Source: Bryobacteraceae bacterium (GTDB lineage Bacteria > Acidobacteriota > Terriglobia > Bryobacterales > Bryobacteraceae). Taken from it: a stretch of DNA of 64,000 nt. The position numbers and the translations under genes were made by a program. Of this stretch, positions 35,197 through 43,884 are shown in pieces. The notes beneath the pieces were generated by a model. It did no database searches. It saw only the letters and a list, made by a program, of their open reading frames with translations, and was not told where the DNA came from. How positions within the stretch are numbered: the first letter of the stretch is position 1; the number at the start of each line of letters is the position of its first letter. The stretch lies in NCBI GenBank assembly GCA_029975915.1, contig JARKOC010000250.1:62001-126000 (forward strand). Reading direction: 5' to 3'.

Positions 35197-36612
35197 ATGA
35201 GAATGGTCCTGGTCACGCTGTTCGCGTTTCTGCCCTACTTGGCTGCGCAGAGTCCCATCGGTCTCCACCCGGCCAATCCCCATTACTACGAATTCCGGGG
35301 CCGGCCAACGATTCTGGTCACATCCGCTGAGCACTATGGGGCCGTGCTGAACCTCGATTTCGACTACCGTAAGTACCTCGACACGCTGGCGGCGGACAAA
35401 ATGAACCTGACCCGGATCTTCACGGGCGCCTACCGTGAGTTTCCAGGCGATTTCAGCATCCACGGAAACACGTTGGCTCCCAAACCGGGCCGCTACATCA
35501 CTCCATGGGCCGAAGCCGGAGAAGGCAAATGGGACCTCTCAAAATGGAATCCCGCCTACTTCAACCGCCTGAAGGATTTCGTCGCCGAGGCGTCCAAGCG
35601 CGGAATTGTCGTCGAAGTGACACTGTTCACCGCCTATTACAACGAACCCCGCTGGAAGGAGTGCCCTCTCTACATCGAGCGCAACGTGAACGGCATCGGC
35701 GACGCTAAATTCGACGAATCGCTCACCTTGCGCCACCCTGCGCTCGTCGAGGCCCAATCGGCCATGGTCCGGAAGATCGTCACCGAGCTCAACGCCTTCG
35801 ACAACGTCATTTACGAAATCTGCAACGAACCCTACTTCGCCGGCGTCGCTATGGACTGGCAGCGCCACATCGCCCGCGCGATTTCGTCCACGGAGAAGAC
35901 GCTCCCCAACCGCCATCTCATCGCCCAAAACATCGCGAACCACCAGGGCGTCATCTCCGAGCCCGACCCCGAAGTCTCCGTTTTCCACTTCCACTACGCC
36001 CGCCCGCCCATTGCCGTCGATCAGAACTACGCCTTGAACCGGGTCATCGGGTTCGACGAATCCGGCTTCGACGGCTCCGGCGAGGCCATCTACCGCATCC
36101 AGGGCTGGGACTTTATCCTCGCTGGCGGAGCGCATTACAACAACCTCGACTACTCCTTTATCGCCGGTCATGAAGATGGCGCCTGGCCCGTCCCCGCTGC
36201 AAACCCCGGCTACGGCTCACCTGAACTCCGCAAGCAACTTTCCTATCTCAGCGCCTTCCTGAAAGGCCTTGACTTCGTCCGCATGGCCCCGGCCCGCGAT
36301 CTCATCGCCGCCGGCGTCCCGGAAGGCGCCTCGGCCCGCGCCCTGGCCGAACCTGGCCGCCAGTACGCCATTTACCTTCACCACGGCCGTCCTCTGGCTG
36401 GCCACAAGCCCAACTACGTCGTCGGCAACCGCCGCTCCTACACGCAACTCGAACTCCGTCTGCCGGCTGGCGATTACAGGGCGTCCTGGCTCAACCCTCG
36501 CAATGGGAAGACGGACCGGGAGGAGAGTTTCAGCCACTCTGGCGGGATCAGGGTACTGGCGTCGCCAGCCTATCAGGAGGATGTCGCGCTCAAGATCGTC
36601 TCCACCAAATAG
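35197..36612 (+). CDS. Secreted GH5-like (clan A) glycoside hydrolase
   Basis: Exported TIM-barrel glycosidase-like protein of 471 residues. The ATG at 35197 follows AGGAGTG and a signal peptide (VLVTLFAFLPYLAAQ). Barrel elements include LAADKMNLTRIFTGAYREFP, FVAEASKRGIVVEVTLF and the acid/base motif VIYEICNEPYF (Asn-Glu-Pro); the second carboxylate is likely Glu in GFDESGFDG. A small C-terminal beta domain (about 400-471: LELRLPAGDYRASWLNPRNGK) completes it. The substrate is unknown; family precedent suggests beta-glycans. Confidence 0.85.
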   Translation: MRMVLVTLFAFLPYLAAQSPIGLHPANPHYYEFRGRPTILVTSAEHYGAVLNLDFDYRKYLDTLAADKMNLTRIFTGAYREFPGDFSIHGNTLAPKPGRYITPWAEAGEGKWDLSKWNPAYFNRLKDFVAEASKRGIVVEVTLFTAYYNEPRWKECPLYIERNVNGIGDAKFDESLTLRHPALVEAQSAMVRKIVTELNAFDNVIYEICNEPYFAGVAMDWQRHIARAISSTEKTLPNRHLIAQNIANHQGVISEPDPEVSVFHFHYARPPIAVDQNYALNRVIGFDESGFDGSGEAIYRIQGWDFILAGGAHYNNLDYSFIAGHEDGAWPVPAANPGYGSPELRKQLSYLSAFLKGLDFVRMAPARDLIAAGVPEGASARALAEPGRQYAIYLHHGRPLAGHKPNYVVGNRRSYTQLELRLPAGDYRASWLNPRNGKTDREESFSHSGGIRVLASPAYQEDVALKIVSTK

Positions 36613-36624
36613 TCTGTGCCGAGA

Positions 36625-36849
36625 ATGACTGAAGTCATCGTCATCATCGTTGCGCTCGCGACCGTTGTCGCCATCGTTGCCTATAAATATGAGACTCTCG
36701 GCGACCGCGGGGCGGAGTTCGATCTGGTTATCAAGCGGGGCAACTCAATTGCGGACCCCCGGGATCCTCATCGCACGATTGAGCTCAACCTTGGCAGTGA
36801 TGCTTCGGCGCAAGACGGTGATCCTTCCGATTCGAAGCTGGGCTCGTGA
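36625..36849 (+). CDS. Possible small membrane protein
   Basis: A 74-residue frame with an N-terminal TM helix (TEVIVIIVALATVVAIVAY) and a short charged tail (EFDLVIKRGNSIADPRDP). It begins 12 bases after the stop of the GH5-like gene, and an in-frame GTG lies three codons upstream. The ribosome-binding site is weak. The clear membrane segment and fitting position favour a real gene, but no family is recognised. Confidence 0.45.
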   Translation: MTEVIVIIVALATVVAIVAYKYETLGDRGAEFDLVIKRGNSIADPRDPHRTIELNLGSDASAQDGDPSDSKLGS

Positions 36850-36908
36850 CGGCAGCCGATCCCAGCGCCTCCAGGGCGCGGCCCACCTGACCGCTAAGAT
36901 GGTATGAG

Positions 36909-37943
36909 ATGGGGAGTCACCCTTCCACAGCTGCCCGAGGCAACTCGACGCGAAAACGCATCATTACCGCGTTTGTCTACGCCCTGTCGGCTGCCTGCCT
37001 GCTCTGGGTCTATCACGATTTCGATTGGAAAACTGAACTCCCTCGCCTCCGAAACATACACTGGGCGTGGATTGCCGCCGCCGTCGCCAGCGACGTCCTG
37101 GTATATGTTGTCCAGGCGTGGCGTTGGAACGTCCTGCTCACGCCCATCCGGGAAGTCCCGCTGGGCCGCAGCGTCCGGGCGGTCTACATCGGTCTGTTTG
37201 CCAATGAAGTGCTCCCGTTTAGGAGTGGTGAACTCGTCCGCTGCTATCTACAGTCGCTTTGGAGCAAGATGCCGTTTCCAGTTGCTCTTTCATCGGCGCT
37301 GATCGAAAGGCTCATTGACGGCGTCTGGTTGATTCTCGGGTTCGCCGCAGTCTCCTTGATGGTTCAGGTCCCCGCACAGGTGGAGGCGGCGGCATTTGGA
37401 CTCGCCGCCCTGGTTGGGGTGCTTGGTGCGCTCGTGTTATTCGCCGTGATGAACCAGCGCTTCGCGCACCACGTGACCACTCGCCACCGGTGGTCTGAGG
37501 TTCTGCGTACGCTGGTGGAGGGATTGCATTCCATGGGGCGGGCGGAGTCGTTCTTCAGAGCCGTCGCCGTCAGCTTTCTCTATCTGTTCCTTCAGATCGT
37601 TCCGATCCACGCCATGCTGGAAGGCTATGGCCTGGATTTGCCATGGACCTCAGCGGCTATCGTCCTTGTCGTTCTGCGGCTGGGCACGGTAGTGCCGGCG
37701 CTGCCCGGAAACGTGGGCGTGTTTCACTTCTTCAGCTTCATGGCGCTCACCCGCATCCTTGGTGTCGAGGCCCAAGCAGCCAAGGGCGTCACCGCTGTGA
37801 TGTTTTTCGTCATCACGGTGCCGCTGCTCATTGGAGGGTCGCTCGCGCTCATGTTTACCGGGCTGAATATCCACCACATCCTCCACCGCGCCCACGAGCA
37901 CCACTGGCTGCACCGCAACCATCCGGCTCCCAGATCCGAGTAG
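36909..37943 (+). CDS. Lysylphosphatidylglycerol synthase TM-domain/UPF0104-family membrane protein
   Basis: Polytopic inner-membrane protein of 344 residues with about eight TM helices. Family landmarks are AWRWNVLLTP, FANEVLPFRSGELVRCYL (the conserved N..LP.R.GE..R block), SSALIERLIDGVWL and VPALPGNVGVFHFF. This domain occurs in the flippase part of MprF and in stand-alone AglD-like proteins; the cargo is unknown. A His-rich C-terminal tail (HHILHRAHEHHWLHRNH) is notable and might bind metal. PIG-L deacetylase follows after 53 bases. Confidence 0.88.
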   Translation: MGSHPSTAARGNSTRKRIITAFVYALSAACLLWVYHDFDWKTELPRLRNIHWAWIAAAVASDVLVYVVQAWRWNVLLTPIREVPLGRSVRAVYIGLFANEVLPFRSGELVRCYLQSLWSKMPFPVALSSALIERLIDGVWLILGFAAVSLMVQVPAQVEAAAFGLAALVGVLGALVLFAVMNQRFAHHVTTRHRWSEVLRTLVEGLHSMGRAESFFRAVAVSFLYLFLQIVPIHAMLEGYGLDLPWTSAAIVLVVLRLGTVVPALPGNVGVFHFFSFMALTRILGVEAQAAKGVTAVMFFVITVPLLIGGSLALMFTGLNIHHILHRAHEHHWLHRNHPAPRSE

Positions 37944-37996
37944 GATACAATCCACGTTTAGTGGGTTCTCGCTGCTCGAAAGGAGTTGTTCCGCAC

Positions 37997-38860
37997 ATGA
38001 AACGCGCTCTTGTCCTGTATGGATTGCTCGCTGCTTGCGCCTTCGCCCAGTCTCCCAAGCTCCGGATCATCGCCATCGGCGCGCATCCAGACGATTGCGA
38101 CATCAAGTTCGGCGGAACCGCGGCAAAACTAGCCAAGGCCGGCCATGCCGTCAAGTTCCTCTCGCTCACCAATGGGGACGCCGGCCACCAAACGCTCGGC
38201 GGCGCAGCCCTCGCCAAGCGCCGTTATCTCGAAACCCAGGAATCGGCCCGCCGTCTCGGCATTGCCGAATACCAGGTTCTGGACAACCATGACGGCGAGT
38301 TGATGCCGACTCTTGAGGTCCGACGCCAGATCATCCGCGCCATCCGCGAGTGGAAGGCCGATATCGTTGTCGCGCCGCGCCCGAACGATTATCACCCCGA
38401 TCACCGCTACGCCGGCATCCTGGTTCAGGACGCGGCCTACATGGTGGTGGTCCCGAACATCGTCTCCGACACCCCGGCCCTGCGCCGCAACCCGATCTTC
38501 CTCTACTACCAGGACACCTTCCAGAAGCCCGCTCCGTTCCGCCCCGACGTCGCCGTGCCGGTCGATGACGTCTGGGATATCAAGATCAACGGTCTGGACG
38601 CCCACGTTTCGCAGTTCTACGAATGGCTGCCTTACGTCGACAACCGCCTGGAGCAGATCCCATCTGACCCGGCGGCGCGCAAGAAACTCCTCTACACCAT
38701 GCGAATCCAGCCGGTCACCGATGCCGTGCGCAAGACGCTGGTCGAGGAACTCGGTGAAGCCGCCGCGGCCAAAGTGCAGTTTGTCGAGAGCTTCGAGCTT
38801 TGCGAGTACGGCCGCAGGCCTTCCATGGAAGAACTGCGCGCGATGTTTCCGCTGAAGTAG
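37997..38860 (+). CDS. PIG-L family N-acetylglucosaminyl deacetylase-like protein, secreted
   Basis: Exported zinc-dependent deacetylase of 287 residues. AGGAGTTG precedes the ATG, and the signal peptide is ALVLYGLLAACAFAQ. Zinc ligands are in GAHPDDCDIKFGG (AHPDD) and YHPDHRYAG (HPDH). Members remove acetyl groups from GlcNAc-type conjugates (MshB, BshB, PIG-L); secreted acidobacterial forms may act on polysaccharide-derived amino sugars, which is inference. The selA gene follows after 10 bases, but a functional link is not evident. Confidence 0.92.
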   Translation: MKRALVLYGLLAACAFAQSPKLRIIAIGAHPDDCDIKFGGTAAKLAKAGHAVKFLSLTNGDAGHQTLGGAALAKRRYLETQESARRLGIAEYQVLDNHDGELMPTLEVRRQIIRAIREWKADIVVAPRPNDYHPDHRYAGILVQDAAYMVVVPNIVSDTPALRRNPIFLYYQDTFQKPAPFRPDVAVPVDDVWDIKINGLDAHVSQFYEWLPYVDNRLEQIPSDPAARKKLLYTMRIQPVTDAVRKTLVEELGEAAAAKVQFVESFELCEYGRRPSMEELRAMFPLK

Positions 38861-38870
38861 GCGCCCTGAC

Positions 38871-40190
38871 GTGACCATCGAGGAGCAGTTCCGCCAATTG
38901 CCGTCGGTCGACGAGTTGGCCTCCTCCCTGGCTAATCTCGAAGGCCGTTTCCCGCGCCGTCTCATCGTCAACGAGTGCCGCGGTGCGCTCGAGTCGGCCC
39001 GGGCATCCATCCGCGAGGGGAGGGGCGTGCCGCAAGCCCTGGCGCACACGGTCGCGGCTACTCTCGATTGGCTCGCCGCTCCGTCTCTTCGAAAGGTCAT
39101 CAACGCCACGGGCGTGATTCTTCACACGAATCTGGGCCGTGCGCCATTGCCGCCGAATACCGCCCCCGGGCCCTACTGCAACCTGGAATATGACATCGCC
39201 CTTGGCCGCCGCGGCAAGCGTGATGCCCACATCGCGCCTTTGCTCGAACGGCTGCTAGCCCGTCCCGCCATCGCAGTCAATAACAATGCCGCCGCCGTCT
39301 GGCTGGCTCTGCATGAACTGGCAGCGGGCGGTGAGGTGGTTGTCAGCCGCGGCGAACTGATCGAAATAGGCGACGGCTTCAGGATTCCGGATATCATGGC
39401 CCGGTCCGGCGCCCGGCTCGTCGAGGCCGGCACAACCAATCGAACCCGCATCGAGGATTACCGTAAGGCAATCACCCCGCACACCCGCCTCCTAATGCGT
39501 GTCCATCCGTCGAATTTCCGGATGCAAGGGTTCACGGGCCGCCCAGCCCTGGCGGAACTCGCCGCCCTCTCCAACGAGACCGGTATCCCGCTTTACGAGG
39601 ACCTTGGCAGCGGCTGCCTCACCGGTCTTCGCCAGTTCGGCATCGACGAACCGCTCGCCCAAGATAGCTTCAATGCCGGCGTGGATCTGATCTCCTTCAG
39701 CGGCGACAAACTGCTCGGCGGCCCGCAGGCCGGCATCCTTGCCGGGAGAGGCGAACTCGTCAGCAGGCTTCGCGCCAACCCGATGTACCGGGCGCTGAGG
39801 CTCGACAAGCTTGTCATCTCGGCTCTGGAGACGGCGCTTCGCAACATCGTGCTCGAACGCTGGGAGGAGATTCCCGCCTTGCGCATGATCCGGCTCAGCC
39901 CCCAAGAGGTACACCAGCGCGCCGACCGGCTTCTGCGCCAGTGGGACCATCCCAATGCCGAACTGATTGAAGGAGAGTCGCTCGTCGGCGGAGGCTCGAC
40001 GCCCGGCCAGTCGCTCAAGACCTGGCTCATCGCCGTTTCAGGCGACGCCGTTCGCATGGAACGCGCGTTGCGCCAGGCATCGCCGCCCGTCATCGCCCGC
40101 GTCGAGTCCGATACTTTGCTGATCGACCTCCGCACGGTCGATTCCTCCGAGGAGGCGGCTCTGCTGGCTGCCCTCAAAGCCGCCGTTTGA
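38871..40190 (+). CDS. selA: L-seryl-tRNA(Sec) selenium transferase
   Basis: PLP enzyme (439 residues) that converts Ser-tRNA(Sec) to Sec-tRNA(Sec). Signatures are NATGVILHTNLGRAPL, NLEYDIALGRRGKR, NNNAAAVWLAL, SRGELIEIGDGFRIPDIM, TTNRT and the PLP lysine K280 in SGDKLLGGPQAG. The start is GTG 38871. The segment between LGRAPL and NLEYD is about six residues shorter than usual, and the whole protein is slightly short (the family is about 460). No selB, selD or selC is in the window, so selenocysteine use relies on genes elsewhere. Confidence 0.93.
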   Translation: MTIEEQFRQLPSVDELASSLANLEGRFPRRLIVNECRGALESARASIREGRGVPQALAHTVAATLDWLAAPSLRKVINATGVILHTNLGRAPLPPNTAPGPYCNLEYDIALGRRGKRDAHIAPLLERLLARPAIAVNNNAAAVWLALHELAAGGEVVVSRGELIEIGDGFRIPDIMARSGARLVEAGTTNRTRIEDYRKAITPHTRLLMRVHPSNFRMQGFTGRPALAELAALSNETGIPLYEDLGSGCLTGLRQFGIDEPLAQDSFNAGVDLISFSGDKLLGGPQAGILAGRGELVSRLRANPMYRALRLDKLVISALETALRNIVLERWEEIPALRMIRLSPQEVHQRADRLLRQWDHPNAELIEGESLVGGGSTPGQSLKTWLIAVSGDAVRMERALRQASPPVIARVESDTLLIDLRTVDSSEEAALLAALKAAV

Positions 40191-40556
40191 TGTGAAATTT
40201 CGAAGCCGGACCAATCTGCGGTTCGATATGTCGATTTATCTTGACTTCTGCATCTGGCGATGTAATACTTGTATTACTTGAGCCTGCCTTGAGCAGCTCC
40301 AAGTGTAGTTCGAATTCGCCCGCAAGCGCAGAGCAGGAAGAAATGATCAGAGACATCCTTCTCAAGCCAAAGCTGCTCAGGCAGTCCAGGAACATCCTGC
40401 TGCCGCGCGGGCAAATGCCAAGTCCATTCCTTATCTTCTAACGCTTCCTCACTATCCAGAAGCAAAGCCTGAGCCTTAACGAGGCTGAAGCCTGTTTCCA
40501 CTCCGGGTCCATCTGCATTCGGGCATGCCGGCGCGTGCATGCCAGGAGGTACGTCC
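40191..40556. other. Intergenic region, possible frame-broken ORF on minus strand
   Basis: A 366-base gap that is less GC-rich than its surroundings. On the minus strand two overlapping open frames cover it (40558 to 40274, then 40395 to 40174). The first contains LPEQLWLEKDVSDHFFLLCACG and the second ELHLELLKAGSSNTSITSP, as if one protein of about 120 residues had suffered a frameshift near 40310-40325. The second frame would run 17 bases into the selA 3' end. I cannot name a family. A short perfect inverted repeat lies inside (annotated separately). Confidence 0.35.
40262..40277. repeat. Inverted repeat, possible operator
   Basis: GTAATAC-TT-GTATTAC has perfect 7-bp arms with a 2-base spacer in an AT-rich patch downstream of selA. 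It resembles a dimeric regulator site, but it lies about 280 bases from the next gene start and inside a possible antisense frame, so its role is open. Confidence 0.4.
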
Positions 40557-41012
40557 ATGAGTGTCAGGAATTATATGACGCCGAATCCGATAGTCGTACG
40601 GCCGGAAACCACGGTTGCCGAGATCGCGCGGCAACTCACATTCCACCGGATTGGCTGCGTGCCTGTGGTCGATGCCGACCGCCACCTCATCGGCCTGGTC
40701 ACAGAGACTGATCTGTTCGTCCGCCAGAGCGTAGTCCCGTTCTCCAGTTACCGGGCTCCGACACTCATGGGAGCCTGGGTCGATCCTGAGCGCATCGAGG
40801 AGACTTATGGCGACCTCGGATCCAAAACCGCCTCGGACGTGATGACGACTGCCCTGGTCACCGTCGATGCGGACACCCCCATCGGCCATGCGGCGCGCCT
40901 CATGATGCAGTTAGAACGCAACCACCTGCCCGTCGTCAGTTCCGGCAAGCTTGTCGGCATTTTGACCCGCCACGATCTGTTGCGCGTCCTGTGCCAGCGC
41001 CTGAGCGCCTGA
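40557..41012 (+). CDS. Tandem CBS-domain protein
   Basis: A stand-alone CBS pair (151 residues), probably a cytosolic adenosine-nucleotide sensor. CBS1 is VRNYMTPNPIVVRPETTVAEIA...LIGLVTETDL, and CBS2 is ASDVMTTALVTVDADTP...LVGILTRHDLLR. AGGAGG lies seven bases before the ATG at 40557. The P-type ATPase follows after 61 bases on the same strand, which suggests co-transcription and perhaps energy-state control of the pump; this is inference from proximity. Confidence 0.9.
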   Translation: MSVRNYMTPNPIVVRPETTVAEIARQLTFHRIGCVPVVDADRHLIGLVTETDLFVRQSVVPFSSYRAPTLMGAWVDPERIEETYGDLGSKTASDVMTTALVTVDADTPIGHAARLMMQLERNHLPVVSSGKLVGILTRHDLLRVLCQRLSA

Positions 41013-41073
41013 CGCTCGACTGATTCCACACCTGCCCGCTTGGTTGGCTGTCACCGAAAACGAGGAATTACCG

Positions 41074-43794
41074 ATGAAAACACTGCAATACGAACCCATT
41101 GAGGCGGTCCCCGTCCGTCCCTGGCATCAACTGGAGGCGCACGAGGCCCTGGAGCAGTTGCGCTCAGATCAGGCATCAGGACTCGACGAAGCTGAGGCCG
41201 CCAACCGACTGAACACCCTGGGTGCGAACGTTCTCACTCCCCCAAAGACCCGCGGCCCCCTGGTGCGCTTTCTGCTCCAGTTCAACCAGCCACTCATCTA
41301 TATCCTGCTGGCTGCCGCGGCCATCACGGCTTTGCTGGCGGAATGGCTCGACAGCGGCGTTATCTTCGGCGTCGTCCTGATCAATGCCATCATCGGTTTC
41401 ATCCAGGAAGCAAAGGCGCTCCAGGCCATTGAAGCGCTGGCGCGATCCATGACAACCGAAGCCACTGTCCTGCGTGGCGGGAAACGCCGTCAGATCCAGG
41501 CAAGCGGACTTGTCCCCGGCGACATCGTGTTTCTCCAGGCTGGCGACAAGGTTCCCGCCGACCTGCGCCTGCTCCATGTCCGCGGCCTCCAGGTGGACGA
41601 GTCGGCGCTCACGGGTGAGTCTGTCCCAGTCTCGAAGGACGCCGCGGCGCTCTCCGGTGAGGCGAGTCTGGGGGACCGCAAGAACATGGCGTACTCCTCG
41701 TCACTCGCCACCTACGGCACGGCCCGCGGCATTGTCATCGCCACCGGCGACGCAACTGAGATCGGCCGGATCTCTGAACTGCTCCGTACAACCGAGAGCC
41801 TGGCTACTCCGCTGACCCGCAAGATCACGCAGTTCTCCCATGTGCTGCTTTGGGTAATCCTGGCCCTCGCCGCTGTCACCTTTGCCGTCGGCCTGTCGCG
41901 AGGCGAGTCCTGGCTCGACATGTTCATGGCCGCCGTGGCGCTCGCCGTCGGAGCCATCCCCGAAGGATTGCCAGCCGCTCTGACGATCACTCTGGCCATC
42001 GGCGTGGGCCGCATGGCCCGGCGGAACGCCATTATCCGTAAACTGCCGGCCGTTGAGACGCTCGGCAGCACCACTGTCATCTGTTCCGATAAGACCGGCA
42101 CCCTGACGCAGAACGAAATGACCGTCCAGGCCGCTTTTGCCGCCGGGGGCGTTTACGGAGTCACCGGGAGCGGATATGCCCCTGTGGGTAGCGTTGAGCT
42201 TGTCTCTGGAATCGCACCCGAGTCCAATGCCGCGCTGGCCGAATGTTTCCTCGCCGGCCTGCTCTGCAACGACGCCGTCCTGCACCACGCGGGGGACCAG
42301 TGGCGCATTGAGGGCGATCCCACTGAAGGCGCCTTGATCTCCTCGGCTCTAAAATCGGGCCTATCGCTTGAAGAGATCAAGCGGTTCCCGCGCCTCGACG
42401 CCATCCCGTTCGAGTCCGAGCACCAGTACATGGCCACGCTCCACTCATGTGGCGAAGGCGGGGACCACATCGTCTATTTGAAGGGAGCCGCCGAAACCCT
42501 CCTGCCGCGCTGCACCTCCGCGATGGGAGTCGATGGCGCTTCTGTAACTCTCGACCGCGAGGAGGTGGTCCGTCAAATGGAAGCGATGGCCTCCAAAGGC
42601 CTCCGCGTCCTGCTGCTTGCCCGGACTTCGCTCAACACCGGCCGGACCGTGCTCGATCACGCCGATGTCGCCGCCGGTCTCACCTTCCTCGGTCTGCAGG
42701 GCATGATCGACCCGCCCCGTCCCGAAGCCATGTCCGCCGTCGCCGCTTGCCAGGCAGCCGGCGTGAACGTCAAGATGATCACCGGTGACCATGCTGGCAC
42801 CGCCGCCGCCATCGCCGCCAAGACCGGCCTGCGCGGAGCCTCGGCCGGCGCGCTCACCGGCGCTCAACTCGCCGTTCTCGACGATACCCAACTCGCCGAA
42901 GCCGCCGAAAACACCTCCGTCTTCGCCCGTGTCACCCCGGAGCAGAAGCTCCGTTTGGTCACAGCGCTGCAGTCGCGCGGCCACGTCGTCGCCATGACCG
43001 GCGACGGTGTCAACGACGCCCCCGCCTTGCGCCGCGCCGACATCGGCATCGCCATGGGCATCACCGGCACCGAAGTCGCCAAGGAGGCCTCCGACATGGT
43101 CCTCACGGACGATAACTTCGCTTCAATCGAGGCGGCGGTCGAGGAAGGCAGGGGCGTCTTTGACAACCTCGTCAAATTCATCGTCTGGACCATCCCCACC
43201 AACATCGGCGAAGGGCTGGTCATCCTGGCTGCCGTCTTCGCCGGCGCCACACTGCCCATTCTTCCCGTCCAGTTGCTCTGGATCAACATGACCACCGCCG
43301 TCTTCCTCGGCCTTATGCTCGCCATGGAGCCCAAGGAGCCGGGCCTCATGAACCGCCCGCCTCGCGACCCGACCACGCCGATCCTCACCAGGGTCCTCCA
43401 GTGGCGCATCGCCTTGGTCTCGGGCCTCTTGCTGGCCGCCGCGTTTGGCTTCTTTGAACTGACCCTGGCATCTGGCGGCTCGGTGGCCGAGGCCCGCACG
43501 ATGGCCGTCAACGTCTTCGTTTTCGGCGAATTGTTTTACCTGTTCAATTGCCGCTCGCTCACACAATCGATGTTCGCTCTCGGCGTGTTCTCCAATCGCT
43601 GGCTCATCGGCGGCGTCTCGCTGATGATTCTCTTGCAGCTCGGTTACACCTATCTGCCCTTCATGAACACGGCCTTCCAGAGCGCGCCGCTCCACGCCGC
43701 CCAGTGGGCGCTCATCCTCGGCGCTTCGTGGGTGATCTGGGCCGCGGTCGGATTCGAGAAATGGCTGCGGAGCCGGGTGGCGGCCAAGGCGTGA
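41074..43794 (+). CDS. P-type cation-transporting ATPase, Ca2+-ATPase (P2) type
   Basis: Membrane pump of 906 residues. Order: N-terminal cation-ATPase domain, TM1-2 (NQPLIYILLAAAAITALLAEW), actuator with DESALTGES, TM4 with VGAIPEGLPAALTI (the PEGLP calcium-type motif), phosphorylation site D339 in CSDKTGTLT, nucleotide domain (KGAAETLL), hinge MTGDGVNDAPAL and six C-terminal TM segments. PEGLP in TM4 and WINMTTAV-type TM6 fit a P2 calcium or Na/K-like pump, not a heavy-metal type. The start is ATG 41074 after GAGGAA; an in-frame TTG at 41044 is less likely. Confidence 0.93.
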   Translation: MKTLQYEPIEAVPVRPWHQLEAHEALEQLRSDQASGLDEAEAANRLNTLGANVLTPPKTRGPLVRFLLQFNQPLIYILLAAAAITALLAEWLDSGVIFGVVLINAIIGFIQEAKALQAIEALARSMTTEATVLRGGKRRQIQASGLVPGDIVFLQAGDKVPADLRLLHVRGLQVDESALTGESVPVSKDAAALSGEASLGDRKNMAYSSSLATYGTARGIVIATGDATEIGRISELLRTTESLATPLTRKITQFSHVLLWVILALAAVTFAVGLSRGESWLDMFMAAVALAVGAIPEGLPAALTITLAIGVGRMARRNAIIRKLPAVETLGSTTVICSDKTGTLTQNEMTVQAAFAAGGVYGVTGSGYAPVGSVELVSGIAPESNAALAECFLAGLLCNDAVLHHAGDQWRIEGDPTEGALISSALKSGLSLEEIKRFPRLDAIPFESEHQYMATLHSCGEGGDHIVYLKGAAETLLPRCTSAMGVDGASVTLDREEVVRQMEAMASKGLRVLLLARTSLNTGRTVLDHADVAAGLTFLGLQGMIDPPRPEAMSAVAACQAAGVNVKMITGDHAGTAAAIAAKTGLRGASAGALTGAQLAVLDDTQLAEAAENTSVFARVTPEQKLRLVTALQSRGHVVAMTGDGVNDAPALRRADIGIAMGITGTEVAKEASDMVLTDDNFASIEAAVEEGRGVFDNLVKFIVWTIPTNIGEGLVILAAVFAGATLPILPVQLLWINMTTAVFLGLMLAMEPKEPGLMNRPPRDPTTPILTRVLQWRIALVSGLLLAAAFGFFELTLASGGSVAEARTMAVNVFVFGELFYLFNCRSLTQSMFALGVFSNRWLIGGVSLMILLQLGYTYLPFMNTAFQSAPLHAAQWALILGASWVIWAAVGFEKWLRSRVAAKA

Positions 43795-43806
43795 CGTCAA
43801 AGACAG

Positions 43807-43853
43807 CAAGCCCCTCATCCGCCCCCGTCGAAGCGGGCAGGATGAGGGGCTTG
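43807..43853. terminator. Bidirectional intrinsic terminator
   Basis: CAAGCCCCTCATCC (43807-43820) and GGATGAGGGGCTTG (43840-43853) form a perfect 14-bp stem. An inner GCCC/GGGC pairing caps it, and TTCTTTC follows on the plus strand. It lies between the convergent P-type ATPase and efp genes and can serve both. Confidence 0.92.
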
Positions 43854-43884
43854 TTCTTTCAAGGCCCGTGATTTTGGAACCGGG

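Noticed and set aside
40191..40556. tRNA-Sec (selC) gene next to selA
   Set aside because: GTTCGA-like strings occur, but no acceptor stem or cloverleaf pairs around them.
43123..43818. 231-codon minus-strand frame ending near efp
   Set aside because: Antisense to the P-type ATPase C-terminus and running into the terminator; no family motif.
43801..43860. Repeat or CRISPR-like element
   Set aside because: The inverted repeat is a single perfect stem with a T-rich tail between convergent genes, so it is a terminator. No direct repeats or spacers are seen anywhere in the window.
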